From: Alphaproteobacteria bacterium
Lineage (GTDB): Bacteria > Pseudomonadota > Alphaproteobacteria > Micavibrionales > Micavibrionaceae
Direction of reading: 5' to 3'
Assembly (NCBI GenBank): GCA_021775915.1
Contig: JAJFGW010000037.1
Location: 1 to 64,000, forward strand
DNA length: 64,000 nucleotides
Positions 17,443 through 26,898 of the stretch are shown piece after piece. A model generated the notes under the pieces. That model had not been told where the DNA came from and did not search any database. It worked only from the letters and a program-made list of their open reading frames with translations. Numbering within the stretch: position 1 is the first letter of the stretch; every line of letters begins with the position of its first letter. Made by a program: the position numbers and the translations under genes.

Positions 17443-17829
17443 ATGATAAAACAACTTAGACAAAAATCACTTCAAATGAGTGCTGCGTTTGTTACTGGCA
17501 TGGTTATTAGCAGTACAGATGCACATGCGAATACCTTTAGTAACATTGCGCAAAACATTACGACATCCATTCAGGATATTCCGGGTCTATTGACTGGTCT
17601 ATCATATCTGTTTGGTATTCTACTTGGTGTTCTGGGTATCCTTAAAATCAAGGATCACGTTGAAAACCCGCAACAAACAGCACTGAAAGACGGCGCTATT
17701 CGTCTGGCAGCTGGTGGTGGCCTGTTTGCCCTACCAATCATTTATGAAGCAATGTTTGAAACTGTTGGCTCCGCAGGCGCAGGCGTGCAAGCAGCCAACC
17801 TGACACAAGTTGATTTTGCTGTTGGTTAA
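17443..17829 (+). CDS. icmD: Dot/Icm membrane protein IcmD/DotP
   Basis: 128 residues from the ATG at 17443, which has a strong AGAGGAGA site; an open frame upstream is only read-through inside icmC. It has a signal peptide (ending STDAHA), then two hydrophobic segments: GLSYLFGILLGVLGILKIKD and LAAGGGLFALPIIYEAMF, separated by the VENPQQ motif. This matches the small Dot/Icm membrane proteins IcmD/DotP (about 130 residues). It is 26 bp downstream of icmC and resembles that protein's N-terminal half. Confidence 0.87.
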   Translation: MIKQLRQKSLQMSAAFVTGMVISSTDAHANTFSNIAQNITTSIQDIPGLLTGLSYLFGILLGVLGILKIKDHVENPQQTALKDGAIRLAAGGGLFALPIIYEAMFETVGSAGAGVQAANLTQVDFAVG

Positions 17830-17846
17830 GAAAAAAAAGCATAAAT

Positions 17847-18554
17847 ATGCGTAACATACCCATCGTACCGGGCATTGTGCAATCTTCGCGCAGTGCCCGG
17901 TCGCCTTCCGGAGAAGGTCGTTCCAAAAACGAATTAACAACCGAGCTCAAACAAAAGATATTTGAGCGTGATGATCAGACATGCCAATGCTGCGGCTTTA
18001 AATCAGCAAAATATCAAGACATTCATTTTTTAAACGGCGTCACAAGCGATGTCAGGGCTGAAAATATGGTCACGGCCTGTATTTTCTGTCACCAATGTTT
18101 CAATCTGGACGACGTGAGCACAATGCGCTCAGGGGTGCTGATATGGCTGCCTGAAATTGAGCAAACAAAATTGCACCACATCGCCCGCGCCGTATATGTC
18201 GCCCGCATCTCTCAAGGCCCGATTGCCGATGCCGCCCGGCGCTCCCTTGATATTTTGATGCATAGACGCGAAGAAATGCGCAATCGCTTGGGGACTGACG
18301 ACCCTTTTATTATGGCCACCGTTCTCAAGGACTATATCAGCAGCAAAAGTTATGAACTCAGAGGAGAAAAGCTGGATGGCGTCAGAATATTTCCTTTGGA
18401 TCGGCGTATTATCAAAGAATCAGATCTGGAGTTTAATCAATTCCCCCAAATTCTTGCTTACTGGCGCTCCAAAGACGGGCCGTTTGGCGGTAAAATCCCC
18501 AAAGACTGGGTGAATCTTTACAGAGATATTAAGGGTTCTGCGAAAGCCGCCTAA
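17847..18554 (+). CDS. icmJ: Dot/Icm coupling-complex zinc protein IcmJ/DotN
   Basis: 235 residues. Cytosolic subunit of the type IV coupling complex (with DotL, DotM, IcmS/W in Legionella). Cysteines 46, 49, 78 and 81 (CQCC and CIFC) form the zinc site of its HNH-nuclease-like fold, preceded by LKQKIFERDDQTC, but DotN is not known to be a nuclease. The C-terminal half (LDILMHRREEMRN, then YWRSKDGPFGGKIPKDW) also fits the family. Weak ribosome site; the ATG follows icmD by 17 bp. A stand-alone HNH endonuclease is the alternative, but synteny with icmD and icmB argues against it. Confidence 0.9.
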   Translation: MRNIPIVPGIVQSSRSARSPSGEGRSKNELTTELKQKIFERDDQTCQCCGFKSAKYQDIHFLNGVTSDVRAENMVTACIFCHQCFNLDDVSTMRSGVLIWLPEIEQTKLHHIARAVYVARISQGPIADAARRSLDILMHRREEMRNRLGTDDPFIMATVLKDYISSKSYELRGEKLDGVRIFPLDRRIIKESDLEFNQFPQILAYWRSKDGPFGGKIPKDWVNLYRDIKGSAKAA

Positions 18555-18690
18555 GCTTAAAAGACTATTTTTCTAAAAAAGTCGTCAATAGAGAGGGAAA
18601 AGAACGAACTGGGCTATTTCCTCCACCCTTTAAACTATATATCATCCTAGAATATATAATTGATTATCACTTAACCGTCGTCTGGATTTC

Positions 18691-21600
18691 ATGAACTGGT
18701 TCTATAAAGTCATTATTCCGTTTCAAAGCTTTCTCCGTCAATCGGTGGAAAGCTTCATAACGCTTGAAACAAAGGATGACGACCATGTCCTTGTTGCAAA
18801 AGATGGCTCCCTATTAACTTATGTCAAAATAGATGGCAGCAGGCAGGTTATCGGCGAAGAGGAATACAAGCATCTGGTGGAGGGCTCCACAATCAAGATT
18901 GGAGCACGGTTTGACCGCCAGGGACACACCATGCAAATTTATTTTGTTCGTGACCCAACCCGCGTCACCGCACATCTGGAACACATGGTTGGCCCAAGCC
19001 GCAGGGCCGCTGCCAATGCCGGCTTTAACCTGGAGGACGTGTTCTCCGAACGCGTACGTCATCTATCCAACTATGTAACTTACGAAGAATGTTACTTCGT
19101 GCTCTGGACCCGTTCCAGCATCTTGACCAAAACAGAGGTAAAGCGCGCGGGTAAAGAAGCAAAAAAACAAAAATGGGTGACTGCGGGCTATTCTCAATAC
19201 CCCCTTGCCGCGCTTGACGCGCTACGTACCCGGCATAAAAGTTATATATCTGCTGTAACATCCGCTCTTGATGAATTGGGCATTAAAGCAGACGTTATGG
19301 AAGTCCATGATGCTCTGCGCGCTGTCAGAAACAATCTGTACCCCGCCAAAGCAAATGAAAACTGGAAAGCCTGCCTGCCCGGCGACCCTATTCCTCCCCG
19401 GACACCGATGAACCGCAAGGATATGTCAGACATTATGTGGCCCCCTCTGCCGCAACAGCTCGCTGTGGGTGATGCCCGCGTTATCGATAAAAGCATCATA
19501 CAAATCGGTGACCTTTACTGGGCAGGGGCCGATATGACACTCGGCCCGATGGATGCTATGCCGTTTCCACAACTATTGAATCGTCTTTTTGAAGCGGATA
19601 TTCCCTGGCGCATTTCCTTTATGATTGAAGGCGGCGGCACAGCCTCAACAGCGCTCCGGTCCTTTGCTGCGACTATTCTTGGTGTCACAAACGCCCTGAA
19701 TAAACAAATTAAGTTTTCTCTGGAAGGGCTAGAAATGCTTTCCCGCCGCGAACCTGTTGTAAAATTACGCGTTTCTTTTGCAACATGGGCACCGGCCACA
19801 GGTGATACGGATGAGATCGAGAACAGATTATCAACTTTAATCCAATCCGTGGAAAGTTGGGGTTATTGCCAGGTCAGTGAATTTTCAGGAGACCCTCTGG
19901 ATAGTGTTTTATCTTCAGCAATGGGTATTCATTGCGCGGGCACGGCGCCTTCTGCTATTGCGCCAATGTTTGAAGTCATGAAACTGGTTCCGTGGCAAAG
20001 GCCTTCAAGCCCGTTTGCCCAAGGCTCAATTTTACTACGAACCCCGGATGGAAAGCTTTGGCCTTATCAAACCGGAACAAATGTAACAACAACCTGGTTC
20101 GATCTTGTATTTGCCCAGCCCGGTGCCGGTAAATCAGTGCTTTTAAACACGCTCAATCTTGGTACCTGTCTTGCGCCGGGAATTGACAAACTTCCTTATG
20201 TCGCCGTAATTGATATTGGCCCCTCCTCTTCGGGAATGATTTCACTGATTAAGGAAGCCCTGCCACAAAACAGGCAACATGAGGCATCCTATTACCGCAT
20301 GCAAATGGCGCACCAATTTGCCGTTAACCCGTTCGATACACAGCTCGGGTGCCGCTATCCCTTGATGGATGAGCGCAGCTATCTGGTCGAGCTTATAACC
20401 CTGCTCTGTACGCCGCCAGGTTATGAGCGCCCTTATGACGGCATCCAGCAACTCGCCGGACTATGTGTTGATGAAATGTACAGGTGGCGGGATGACAGCG
20501 CCGCCAATGCCGAACCGCGGCCTTATTTACCGCGCCTTGATCCTGATGTTGACGAAGCCCTGCAAAAACATAACGTACACCTGCCGTCTGACCCCTACTG
20601 GTGGGATGTGGTCGATAAAATGTACGATCTGGGCGAATATCATATTTGTATGCTGGCACAAAGACACGCCGTACCGACAATAAGCGATTCCATTACAGCA
20701 TCACGCCGCCCGCAAATTAGAACATTGCTGGAAGAAACGTCTATTGGTGTTGGTTTCGAGACTGTTATCAATGCGTTTGAACGTATGATAACCTCAACCA
20801 TTCGTGAATTCCCCATCCTCTCCTCCGTCACCCAGTTTGACATCAGCGACAGCCGGGTGGCTTCTCTGGACCTTATGGATGTGGCACCGCAGGGAGATGA
20901 TGTTGCCGACAGACAAACGGCGATCATGTATATGCTGGCCCGGCAAACACTGGTACGTAGCTGGTGGGTTGGCCCGGAATCGCTGGCTTTCATGCCGGAA
21001 AAATTCCGTCCCTACCATGAAGCCAGAATTCAGGATGTATCAGAAACCCCGAAACGCCTCTGCTATGATGAATTTCACCGTACCAGTAAATCAAGCTCTG
21101 TTAGAAATCAGCTTATAAGAGACGTACGGGAAGGCCGGAAACGAGGCGTACAGATCCTGCTATCATCACAACTTCTGGATGACTTTGACCAAGACATGAT
21201 TGATCTGGCTACAGGCGTCTGGGTTATGGGGTCAGCCATTTCTGAATCAGCCGTGGAGAACGTACGGCAGCGCTTTGGCCTGTCAGAAACCGCACGGGAA
21301 ATTATTCGCTATAAACTGACCGGCCCGACCGCCAATGGCGCGCCGGTTTTGCTTGTTCTGGGAACAAGAGAAGGAAGATACGAACAATTCCTGCTCAATA
21401 CGCTTGGCCCTATTGAACTTTGGGCACTATCAACATCATCGGAAGATGTGGCCATCCGAAACCGCCTCTATAACCTTCTTGGTGCTGGCAGGGCCCGGCA
21501 AATGCTAGCAACGGCCTTCCCCGGAGGAAGTGCGCGTAACGATATTAAACGCCGCGTTCTCATGAAAAGTGAGTCAAAAGATTCCCGAACAGCTCAGACA

Positions 21601-21699
21601 AGTGCTGTGATTGAAGAAATCGTTGAAGAGCTTGTGGCAAAATCGGAAATGGCAGCAAAAGCAGCAGACCGGGAAAAATTTAAAAAAGTTGTGCTATAG
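18691..21699 (+). CDS. icmB: Dot/Icm VirB4-type ATPase IcmB/DotO
   Basis: 1002 residues, close to the Legionella length (about 1009). Cytosolic hexameric ATPase that energises the Dot/Icm channel. The Walker A motif is AQPGAGKS (residues 475-482) and the Walker B region is LCYDEFH (D793, E794), followed by RNQLIRDVREGRKRGVQILL and SSQLLDDF, the typical arginine-finger segment of VirB4/TraC-like ATPases. The N-terminal about 450 residues form the family-specific domain. It lies 136 bp after icmJ with no obvious terminator between them. Confidence 0.95.
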   Translation: MNWFYKVIIPFQSFLRQSVESFITLETKDDDHVLVAKDGSLLTYVKIDGSRQVIGEEEYKHLVEGSTIKIGARFDRQGHTMQIYFVRDPTRVTAHLEHMVGPSRRAAANAGFNLEDVFSERVRHLSNYVTYEECYFVLWTRSSILTKTEVKRAGKEAKKQKWVTAGYSQYPLAALDALRTRHKSYISAVTSALDELGIKADVMEVHDALRAVRNNLYPAKANENWKACLPGDPIPPRTPMNRKDMSDIMWPPLPQQLAVGDARVIDKSIIQIGDLYWAGADMTLGPMDAMPFPQLLNRLFEADIPWRISFMIEGGGTASTALRSFAATILGVTNALNKQIKFSLEGLEMLSRREPVVKLRVSFATWAPATGDTDEIENRLSTLIQSVESWGYCQVSEFSGDPLDSVLSSAMGIHCAGTAPSAIAPMFEVMKLVPWQRPSSPFAQGSILLRTPDGKLWPYQTGTNVTTTWFDLVFAQPGAGKSVLLNTLNLGTCLAPGIDKLPYVAVIDIGPSSSGMISLIKEALPQNRQHEASYYRMQMAHQFAVNPFDTQLGCRYPLMDERSYLVELITLLCTPPGYERPYDGIQQLAGLCVDEMYRWRDDSAANAEPRPYLPRLDPDVDEALQKHNVHLPSDPYWWDVVDKMYDLGEYHICMLAQRHAVPTISDSITASRRPQIRTLLEETSIGVGFETVINAFERMITSTIREFPILSSVTQFDISDSRVASLDLMDVAPQGDDVADRQTAIMYMLARQTLVRSWWVGPESLAFMPEKFRPYHEARIQDVSETPKRLCYDEFHRTSKSSSVRNQLIRDVREGRKRGVQILLSSQLLDDFDQDMIDLATGVWVMGSAISESAVENVRQRFGLSETAREIIRYKLTGPTANGAPVLLVLGTREGRYEQFLLNTLGPIELWALSTSSEDVAIRNRLYNLLGAGRARQMLATAFPGGSARNDIKRRVLMKSESKDSRTAQTSAVIEEIVEELVAKSEMAAKAADREKFKKVVL

Positions 21700-21711
21700 C
21701 AAGGTAAACTC

Positions 21712-22200
21712 ATGACAGATTCTCCTGAAAATAAAAAAGAAGAATCAAAAAAAGAACCATCACCCAAAAAGAAGCGCCCCAAAAAGAAGCATATTATTCT
21801 TGGCGCTCTGGTCGTGCTTTCACTTATAATGTGGCTCGGCCTACAGCCTCTGACAGCCACCACAGAGTACGGCATATGCCGCACCTATATTGAAACAGAA
21901 ATAAGATATCCGACAACATTCAAAATCACTCAATATGATGAATTTGGTCGGTCATTACGGCTTTTCTATACCTATACGGATGAATATGGCGGCCAGCGCT
22001 CTGAAATGATCGAATGCATTAGCAATATCAACGCTACGGGCAGCTATATTATGGATGATATAAAAATCGACAGGAAGTCGATTGGCCCCAAAAAGCTTTT
22101 GCAGTTTAACAATGCCATTCCTGGAATTTTAAAAGGCAATCCAAATCTTGTCATTCCAAAACCAACCAAAGAAGGTTTTGCCGATCTAAAGCGCGACTAA
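21712..22200 (+). CDS. Single-pass membrane protein at the end of the icm operon, unknown
   Basis: 162 residues. It has a very basic Lys/Glu/Pro-rich cytosolic tail (1-25), one membrane span (IILGALVVLSLIMWLGL, about 27-43), then a periplasmic domain of about 110 residues with two cysteines (YGICRTY and IECISN) that could form a disulfide. It begins 12 bp after icmB, so it is almost certainly co-transcribed. Legionella has icmF at this point, and this protein is not IcmF. The topology resembles IcmL/DotI in miniature, but I see no family motif. Confidence 0.8.
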   Translation: MTDSPENKKEESKKEPSPKKKRPKKKHIILGALVVLSLIMWLGLQPLTATTEYGICRTYIETEIRYPTTFKITQYDEFGRSLRLFYTYTDEYGGQRSEMIECISNINATGSYIMDDIKIDRKSIGPKKLLQFNNAIPGILKGNPNLVIPKPTKEGFADLKRD

Positions 22201-22221
22201 TATCAAAGAGAGCTTAAATTA

Positions 22222-23265
22222 ATGGAATATAGAAAACTTGGCCGTACCGGTCTTGATGTCAGTGTTATTTGTCTGGGAACAATGACATGGGGTCGCCAAA
22301 ACACAGAAGATGAAGGCCACGAACAGATGGATTACGCGCTGGAACAGGGCGTTAATTTCTTTGATACGGCAGAAATGTACGCCGTGCCAACATCTGCGGA
22401 AACATATGGCAGAACTGAGGAAATTATTGGGGCGTGGTTTGCTGCCCGCAAAAACCGCGAGAAAGTTATTCTTGCCACCAAAGTTGCCGGGGCGGGCATT
22501 TCATGGATACGCGGCGGCGATTATAAAATAGACCGCCGCAATATAAAGGAAGCCATTGAAAATAGCTTGAAGCGCCTGCAAACCGATTATATTGACCTTT
22601 ACCAGCTCCACTGGCCAAACAGAGAGCACTATCATTTTGGCCGTCACTGGAACTTTTCTCCTGAAAAAGCTGATGCGGCTGCAGAGCTGGACGGCTTTTT
22701 AGAAAATCTCGAAACGCTGGAGGGGCTAACCAAAGCCGGAAAAATTCGTCACGTCGGCCTGTCCAACGAAACGGCCTGGGGCATGATGCAGTATTTAAAG
22801 CTATCCGAAGAAAAGTCACTGCCGCGACCGGTTTCAATCCAAAATGAATACAGCCTGCTATGCCGAATTTTCGAACCTGACTTGTCCGAAATTGCCGTTC
22901 ACGAAAATATAGGCCTGCTTGCTTATTCACCGCTGGCGGCCGGAGCGCTCAGCGGAAAATATCTGGATGGGAAAATGCCAAAGGGCAGCCGCAGAACTAT
23001 GTTATCAAGCCCCTCGCACCGTGATACAAAACAAACCGACGATGCTATCAAAGCCTATGTTGAAATCGCCGAAAAACACGGGCTGGATATGTGCCAAATG
23101 GCACTGTCTTTTGTAAATGCTCAGCCCTTTGTGACATCAAATATTATCGGTGCGACGTCAATGGAGCAGCTCAAAACAAATATCGATTCCATTCATCTCA
23201 AGCTTAATGGTGATGTGTTAAAAGCCATCGATACTGTCTACCGACAATTCCCCTTGCCCTATTAA
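22222..23265 (+). CDS. tas: Aldo/keto reductase, Tas family
   Basis: 347 residues. NADP(H)-dependent reductase with a TIM barrel. The N-terminus (MEYRKLGRTGLDVSVICLG) and the segment FFDTAEMYAVPTSAETYGRT are diagnostic of the Tas/YgdS subgroup. The catalytic tetrad is visible: Asp and Tyr in DTAEMY, Lys in ATKVAG, His in YQLHWPN. The C-terminal NADP-binding end reads NIIGATSMEQLKTNI. The substrate in the cell is not known. It starts 21 bp after the preceding membrane protein but has a housekeeping character. Confidence 0.92.
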   Translation: MEYRKLGRTGLDVSVICLGTMTWGRQNTEDEGHEQMDYALEQGVNFFDTAEMYAVPTSAETYGRTEEIIGAWFAARKNREKVILATKVAGAGISWIRGGDYKIDRRNIKEAIENSLKRLQTDYIDLYQLHWPNREHYHFGRHWNFSPEKADAAAELDGFLENLETLEGLTKAGKIRHVGLSNETAWGMMQYLKLSEEKSLPRPVSIQNEYSLLCRIFEPDLSEIAVHENIGLLAYSPLAAGALSGKYLDGKMPKGSRRTMLSSPSHRDTKQTDDAIKAYVEIAEKHGLDMCQMALSFVNAQPFVTSNIIGATSMEQLKTNIDSIHLKLNGDVLKAIDTVYRQFPLPY

Positions 23266-23379
23266 ATTGAATATAAGCAGTATGTTAACGTTTTTGACCT
23301 ATGGTGAAGGTGGGGCAAAGTTTGTCCTGACTACCTAGAATTTGATATAATGTACAAGTGGTAATGTGTGAGGCTGTAA

Positions 23380-23757
23380 ATGACTGATAAAACTGACAAA
23401 AGAAGAAGACGCGCACCAAAAGAAGACTTGGAGCTTCCTGAGGATTATCCCTTGCGCCACACTATGGCATCGCAGATGCATGTCGAGCTTGTCGTTAACG
23501 ATGACGCCGGAGTCTGGGTGCTCCATGACCAGCCTTTTCCCGCGATCCTCCACTGGGCAGAATACGATGAAGAAAACAATGAGCTCACCTTCATAACCCA
23601 TGACGGTAAAATTCAGGATTTGGGTATGAAAATCCCCAATGATATTGGCGATATATTGCTCGATGCCGATGAAATTTGCGCCATGTACATGAAGGACGGC
23701 AAAGTTCAAGATATAGGTATCGTACCCATTATGGTGCGCGACACGGTATTTCATTAA
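23380..23757 (+). CDS. Small soluble acidic protein, unknown
   Basis: 125 residues, no signal peptide or membrane span. A basic N-terminus (KRRRRAPKEDLELPEDYPLR) precedes a compact mixed alpha/beta domain with a repeated IQDLGMKI and VQDIGIVPI strand pattern around an acidic ILLDADEICAMYMKDG segment. I do not recognise the family. It precedes the larger unknown gene by 17 bp, so the two may form an operon. Confidence 0.75.
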   Translation: MTDKTDKRRRRAPKEDLELPEDYPLRHTMASQMHVELVVNDDAGVWVLHDQPFPAILHWAEYDEENNELTFITHDGKIQDLGMKIPNDIGDILLDADEICAMYMKDGKVQDIGIVPIMVRDTVFH

Positions 23758-23774
23758 TGAGGGGCATTAAATAA

Positions 23775-25115
23775 ATGGTTGAAACTGTATGGGATGACAT
23801 GAACTTCCTCGAGCAAACCGCGCTTGATGATTACGAGAATATTAAAGCCCTTTTCAAAGCAACACCCAATAGAAAAGATGACCCTGCCGGCCAAAAATTA
23901 GAGGATGCGCTTAAAGGTGGCAAAGGTGAATTCGTCAATAAAGACTTCGCTACAAAGTTTGATGCTGCCCTAAAAGACCCTGATACGCGCGCGCAAATAG
24001 CCAATTTATCACCTGAAGAAATGGAACAAAACATCGACGCGCTCATTGAGAACCCGGCCAATATCCCTACTATTTTGGCCAACCTTAATCCCCAGGAAAA
24101 ACCGGAAATACAGATGGCCGCGGTTGAAAAGCCGACACAAGAACCAAAGCCGGAAAACAAAGAAGCTAGTCCCGAGACCATTGCCACCGCACCAGAAAAG
24201 GCGCCAGTCGCCCTCGCCGCCTCTGAACCGGAACCTGTTCAAGTCGTCGCAGCAGCCATAGAGCCAGAACCCGCACCAGCAGAAAAGAGTATAGAACAAC
24301 CGCCCTCGGCGGCGACGGCGACGGCAGCACCACCAAAACCAGCGGCTGCAGCAGAACCCATTACCGTTGCCGCAGCGGTTGTTGCGGACAAAGTGCCCGC
24401 AACACCGGACGATCTCATGAAACAAAAAGTTAAAGACCTGATGGGCGAGATTTCAGAGGCCAAGGGGTTTGATGGCTTCATGAAACGTGTCGATGAGAAC
24501 GACAACTTAAAAAATGCCTTTGACCACGCTCTTAGCGACAACAGCAGCCCCGAAAAAGCCGTAACCCTTTTAGAAAACATCAAAGAAAGGGTAGAAAAAG
24601 ACCCTGAATTTTTTAATAAGGCGAACGAAATAATTGATGAAAAACCGCAACTGGTAAATACATTTGCCAAAGAGCTTATAAAAGATCCCGACGTTGCTTT
24701 TGATAAACTTGATCAAGCCATGTTTGCACAAGACAACCCTATGCTAGCCTCAATGCTCAGCAACCTTGGTGTTGTCGGCCAACATTTAATGGGAATTTTA
24801 GGCCCACTCCTTGAAATACTGGGGGATGTTTTGGGCGTTACTTTTGATAAAATTGATAAATCAATGCAGGATTTTAAAGACAAGCCTAAACAAAGCCTAA
24901 CGAATGGCGACAATTCCTTAGAAAAATCACTTTTAAAGAATTTGCCTGAAAATGAACGAAAAACAGCCCCAACAACAGTTCACGATGGATCAGGACAACC
25001 TACTGCACCATCACCAGGCGAAGCCCCTAAACAACCCGGACAAGAAACCCTCATCAACAACCCCGAACTGGAACGGGATATGAAGCCTCAATCACCTGAT
25101 AGTGTACTTACTTAA
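23775..25115 (+). CDS. Large soluble protein with Pro/Ala/Glu linker, unknown
   Basis: 446 residues, no signal peptide. The N-terminal helical domain (1-110) is separated by a Pro/Ala/Glu low-complexity linker (about 115-205) from a second helical domain (about 210-375) that contains a hydrophobic, possibly amphipathic stretch (MLASMLSNLGVVGQHLMGIL, then ILGDVLGVTF). The tail is Pro/Gln-rich. It converges on the outer-membrane protein gene and the stop codons overlap by 4 bp. The eukaryote-like low complexity and absence of a known domain make it a possible secretion substrate, which is speculative. Confidence 0.75.
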   Translation: MVETVWDDMNFLEQTALDDYENIKALFKATPNRKDDPAGQKLEDALKGGKGEFVNKDFATKFDAALKDPDTRAQIANLSPEEMEQNIDALIENPANIPTILANLNPQEKPEIQMAAVEKPTQEPKPENKEASPETIATAPEKAPVALAASEPEPVQVVAAAIEPEPAPAEKSIEQPPSAATATAAPPKPAAAAEPITVAAAVVADKVPATPDDLMKQKVKDLMGEISEAKGFDGFMKRVDENDNLKNAFDHALSDNSSPEKAVTLLENIKERVEKDPEFFNKANEIIDEKPQLVNTFAKELIKDPDVAFDKLDQAMFAQDNPMLASMLSNLGVVGQHLMGILGPLLEILGDVLGVTFDKIDKSMQDFKDKPKQSLTNGDNSLEKSLLKNLPENERKTAPTTVHDGSGQPTAPSPGEAPKQPGQETLINNPELERDMKPQSPDSVLT

Positions 25116-25765
25116 AATTTGAACCAGTCCATGGGCAGGTCATATTCCATGCCGACGCGGAATTCATGGGTCGTATATTCAACATCATAGCTATCAACTT
25201 CGATATCGCTGGTGCCGATATAGCGGTAGTTACTGGAGATGGCGAGATCAGGGTTAACTCTATATTTAAGACCACCGCCGAGTTGCCAGGCAAATCCAAT
25301 TGAATCATCCGTTGCCTCAGGCAAAAGCCCTGCCACTCTATCTAACTGCGCCTCATGCGAAGCAAACCCGAGTCCGGCAGTCAGGAAAGGCTTGAAATTC
25401 TTCCATTCGAAATCAACATCATAATAAATATTGAGCATATAGAGCCAGGTATTTACGTCGCCGCCAAACTCAAAACTGCCCGCGGCAACCTCAATACGAT
25501 CGAGATCCGCCTTACGATAAGATATTTCACCTTCAAGCCGCCACTGCGGAGTCAAACGCAACCCCATAGCCCCGGCCAGTGAAAAAGCATTATTTAACTC
25601 CAAATCACCGCTTTGACCGGAGGTGCTTTCGCTTAAATCGCTATCGGTAAAAGTATTCAGGCCGAGATAGCCGGTGAAATATATCCGACTGGTTTGCGCC
25701 TGCGCCGGAATAGCACAGAAAACAAAGCCGACTAAAACAACAAACGCAATAAAGGCGTTTTTCAT
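25112..25765 (-). CDS. Outer-membrane beta-barrel protein (OmpA/Opa-like porin family)
   Basis: 217 residues from the ATG at 25765, chosen over 25804 because it has AAGG 9 nt upstream and begins a standard signal peptide (AFIAFVVLVGFVFCAI, ending PAQAQ). The mature part has alternating-polarity strands: RIYFTGYLGLNTFT, WRLEGEISYRKAD, FKPFLTAGLGFASHE and a C-terminal HEFRVGMEYDLP ending in Phe, as needed for BAM-mediated insertion. This is an eight-stranded barrel of the opacity/OmpW type. Specific role unknown. Confidence 0.85.
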   Translation of the reverse strand: MKNAFIAFVVLVGFVFCAIPAQAQTSRIYFTGYLGLNTFTDSDLSESTSGQSGDLELNNAFSLAGAMGLRLTPQWRLEGEISYRKADLDRIEVAAGSFEFGGDVNTWLYMLNIYYDVDFEWKNFKPFLTAGLGFASHEAQLDRVAGLLPEATDDSIGFAWQLGGGLKYRVNPDLAISSNYRYIGTSDIEVDSYDVEYTTHEFRVGMEYDLPMDWFKF

Positions 25766-25900
25766 GGATGAAACCTTCGCGTGAATAGACGCTTTTCGAA
25801 ACAATTGAAAAGAGAGGAAACCCTTTTCGACTACCTATAGTGTAACCAAAGCCTTAACAGCATGCAAGATGCTGTTTTTTATCCAGTAAAAAGTATCTAG

Positions 25901-26521
25901 CTAGGCAATAGGGGAATCAGCTTTTGTTGGCAGATCAGCCGCAATCGGCTCATCATCAAGCATTTCAATCATACCGCTGGGCTGAATCGCGAAATTGGCG
26001 ATAAACAGAGCGTTAGAATAGAAAACAACGGCATCGCACAGGAAAAACCCTTGCTCATTCTTACCTTCGTAAGTTGCCGGCCGGATTGTGCCTTCAATAA
26101 CAGCTTTGGTCTGATCATCCAGGTCTTTGGGCATATCAGGCCCGTTAATATCTTCGGCAATCAGGAACGGGCCTTCTTCGCCACGAACGAAATAACAGAA
26201 GAAACGCAAATATTCCAAAACGTTATCGTCATTAACCTTGATCGGCGCCATGGCATTAACTTCATGAATAGGCGGAGATGTACCATTCAGACGATAAAGA
26301 TTACCGTCAATCGTCAGATAATAGATATTAAGATTTTTTGGGTTCCACGCTGGGTCTTTAACGCGGATCAGCACAACTTTCTCATAAAAAGGTAATTGCC
26401 GCCATGCGACCGCCGTCGTTTCCGCCGACACCTTATACTTACCATCAACAGGGTTAACCTGATCCAAAAACCCTGACAATTCATCGCCCGTCACCGGGGT
26501 CCAATTTTCATCGTCGTACAT
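25901..26521 (-). CDS. Soluble protein of unknown function
   Basis: 206 residues, no signal peptide. AAGGAT lies before the ATG. The sequence has a regular strand pattern (VVLIRVKDPAWNPKNLNIYY, LTIDGNLYRLNGTSPPIHEV) and a central FLIAEDINGPDMPKDLDDQTK region. No catalytic motif recognised. It stands alone between the barrel gene and the rpmH region. Confidence 0.72.
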   Translation of the reverse strand: MYDDENWTPVTGDELSGFLDQVNPVDGKYKVSAETTAVAWRQLPFYEKVVLIRVKDPAWNPKNLNIYYLTIDGNLYRLNGTSPPIHEVNAMAPIKVNDDNVLEYLRFFCYFVRGEEGPFLIAEDINGPDMPKDLDDQTKAVIEGTIRPATYEGKNEQGFFLCDAVVFYSNALFIANFAIQPSGMIEMLDDEPIAADLPTKADSPIA

Positions 26522-26898
26522 GTACGATCCTTTTTCTTAATTCTTAAGCTTTTTATCAACGTCGCCTTAAAACGACTTGTTTATCATGCCAGACAAAATG
26601 GCAAGGGCAAGCCCTAACTTCCCCGAACGTTATGATTTTGTTCGACTTTCGTCAAAGAAAATCTTTTTAAACGAACTAGCCTTACTCTTCTTTAAGCTAT
26701 AAAAAAGCAAAACCCTACTGCTATCATTTTGTTTTTATTAAGAAAAATGCACCTTTTCTCTTTGTTCGTCATTTTTTTATTTTTTATCTACCCCGCCACC
26801 TGCTTTACAAAAATACAGGCGCAATCCTGCCGTTGATTTTTTCATGGTATCACAAAATAGGAATTTATTCCAGCCGTGGGTGGCAGCAAAGGGAAAGA
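26522..26898. other. AT-rich gap before rpmH, no gene seen
   Basis: The gap holds runs of T and A, several weak -10-like elements and no conserved reading frame. I looked for DnaA boxes because rpmH borders oriC in some bacteria, and found none, so I do not call an origin here. Confidence 0.5.

Noticed and set aside
17847-18554. HNH homing endonuclease or mobile-element nuclease
   Set aside because: The zinc cysteines fit both, but order between icmD and icmB and the rest of the sequence fit IcmJ/DotN.
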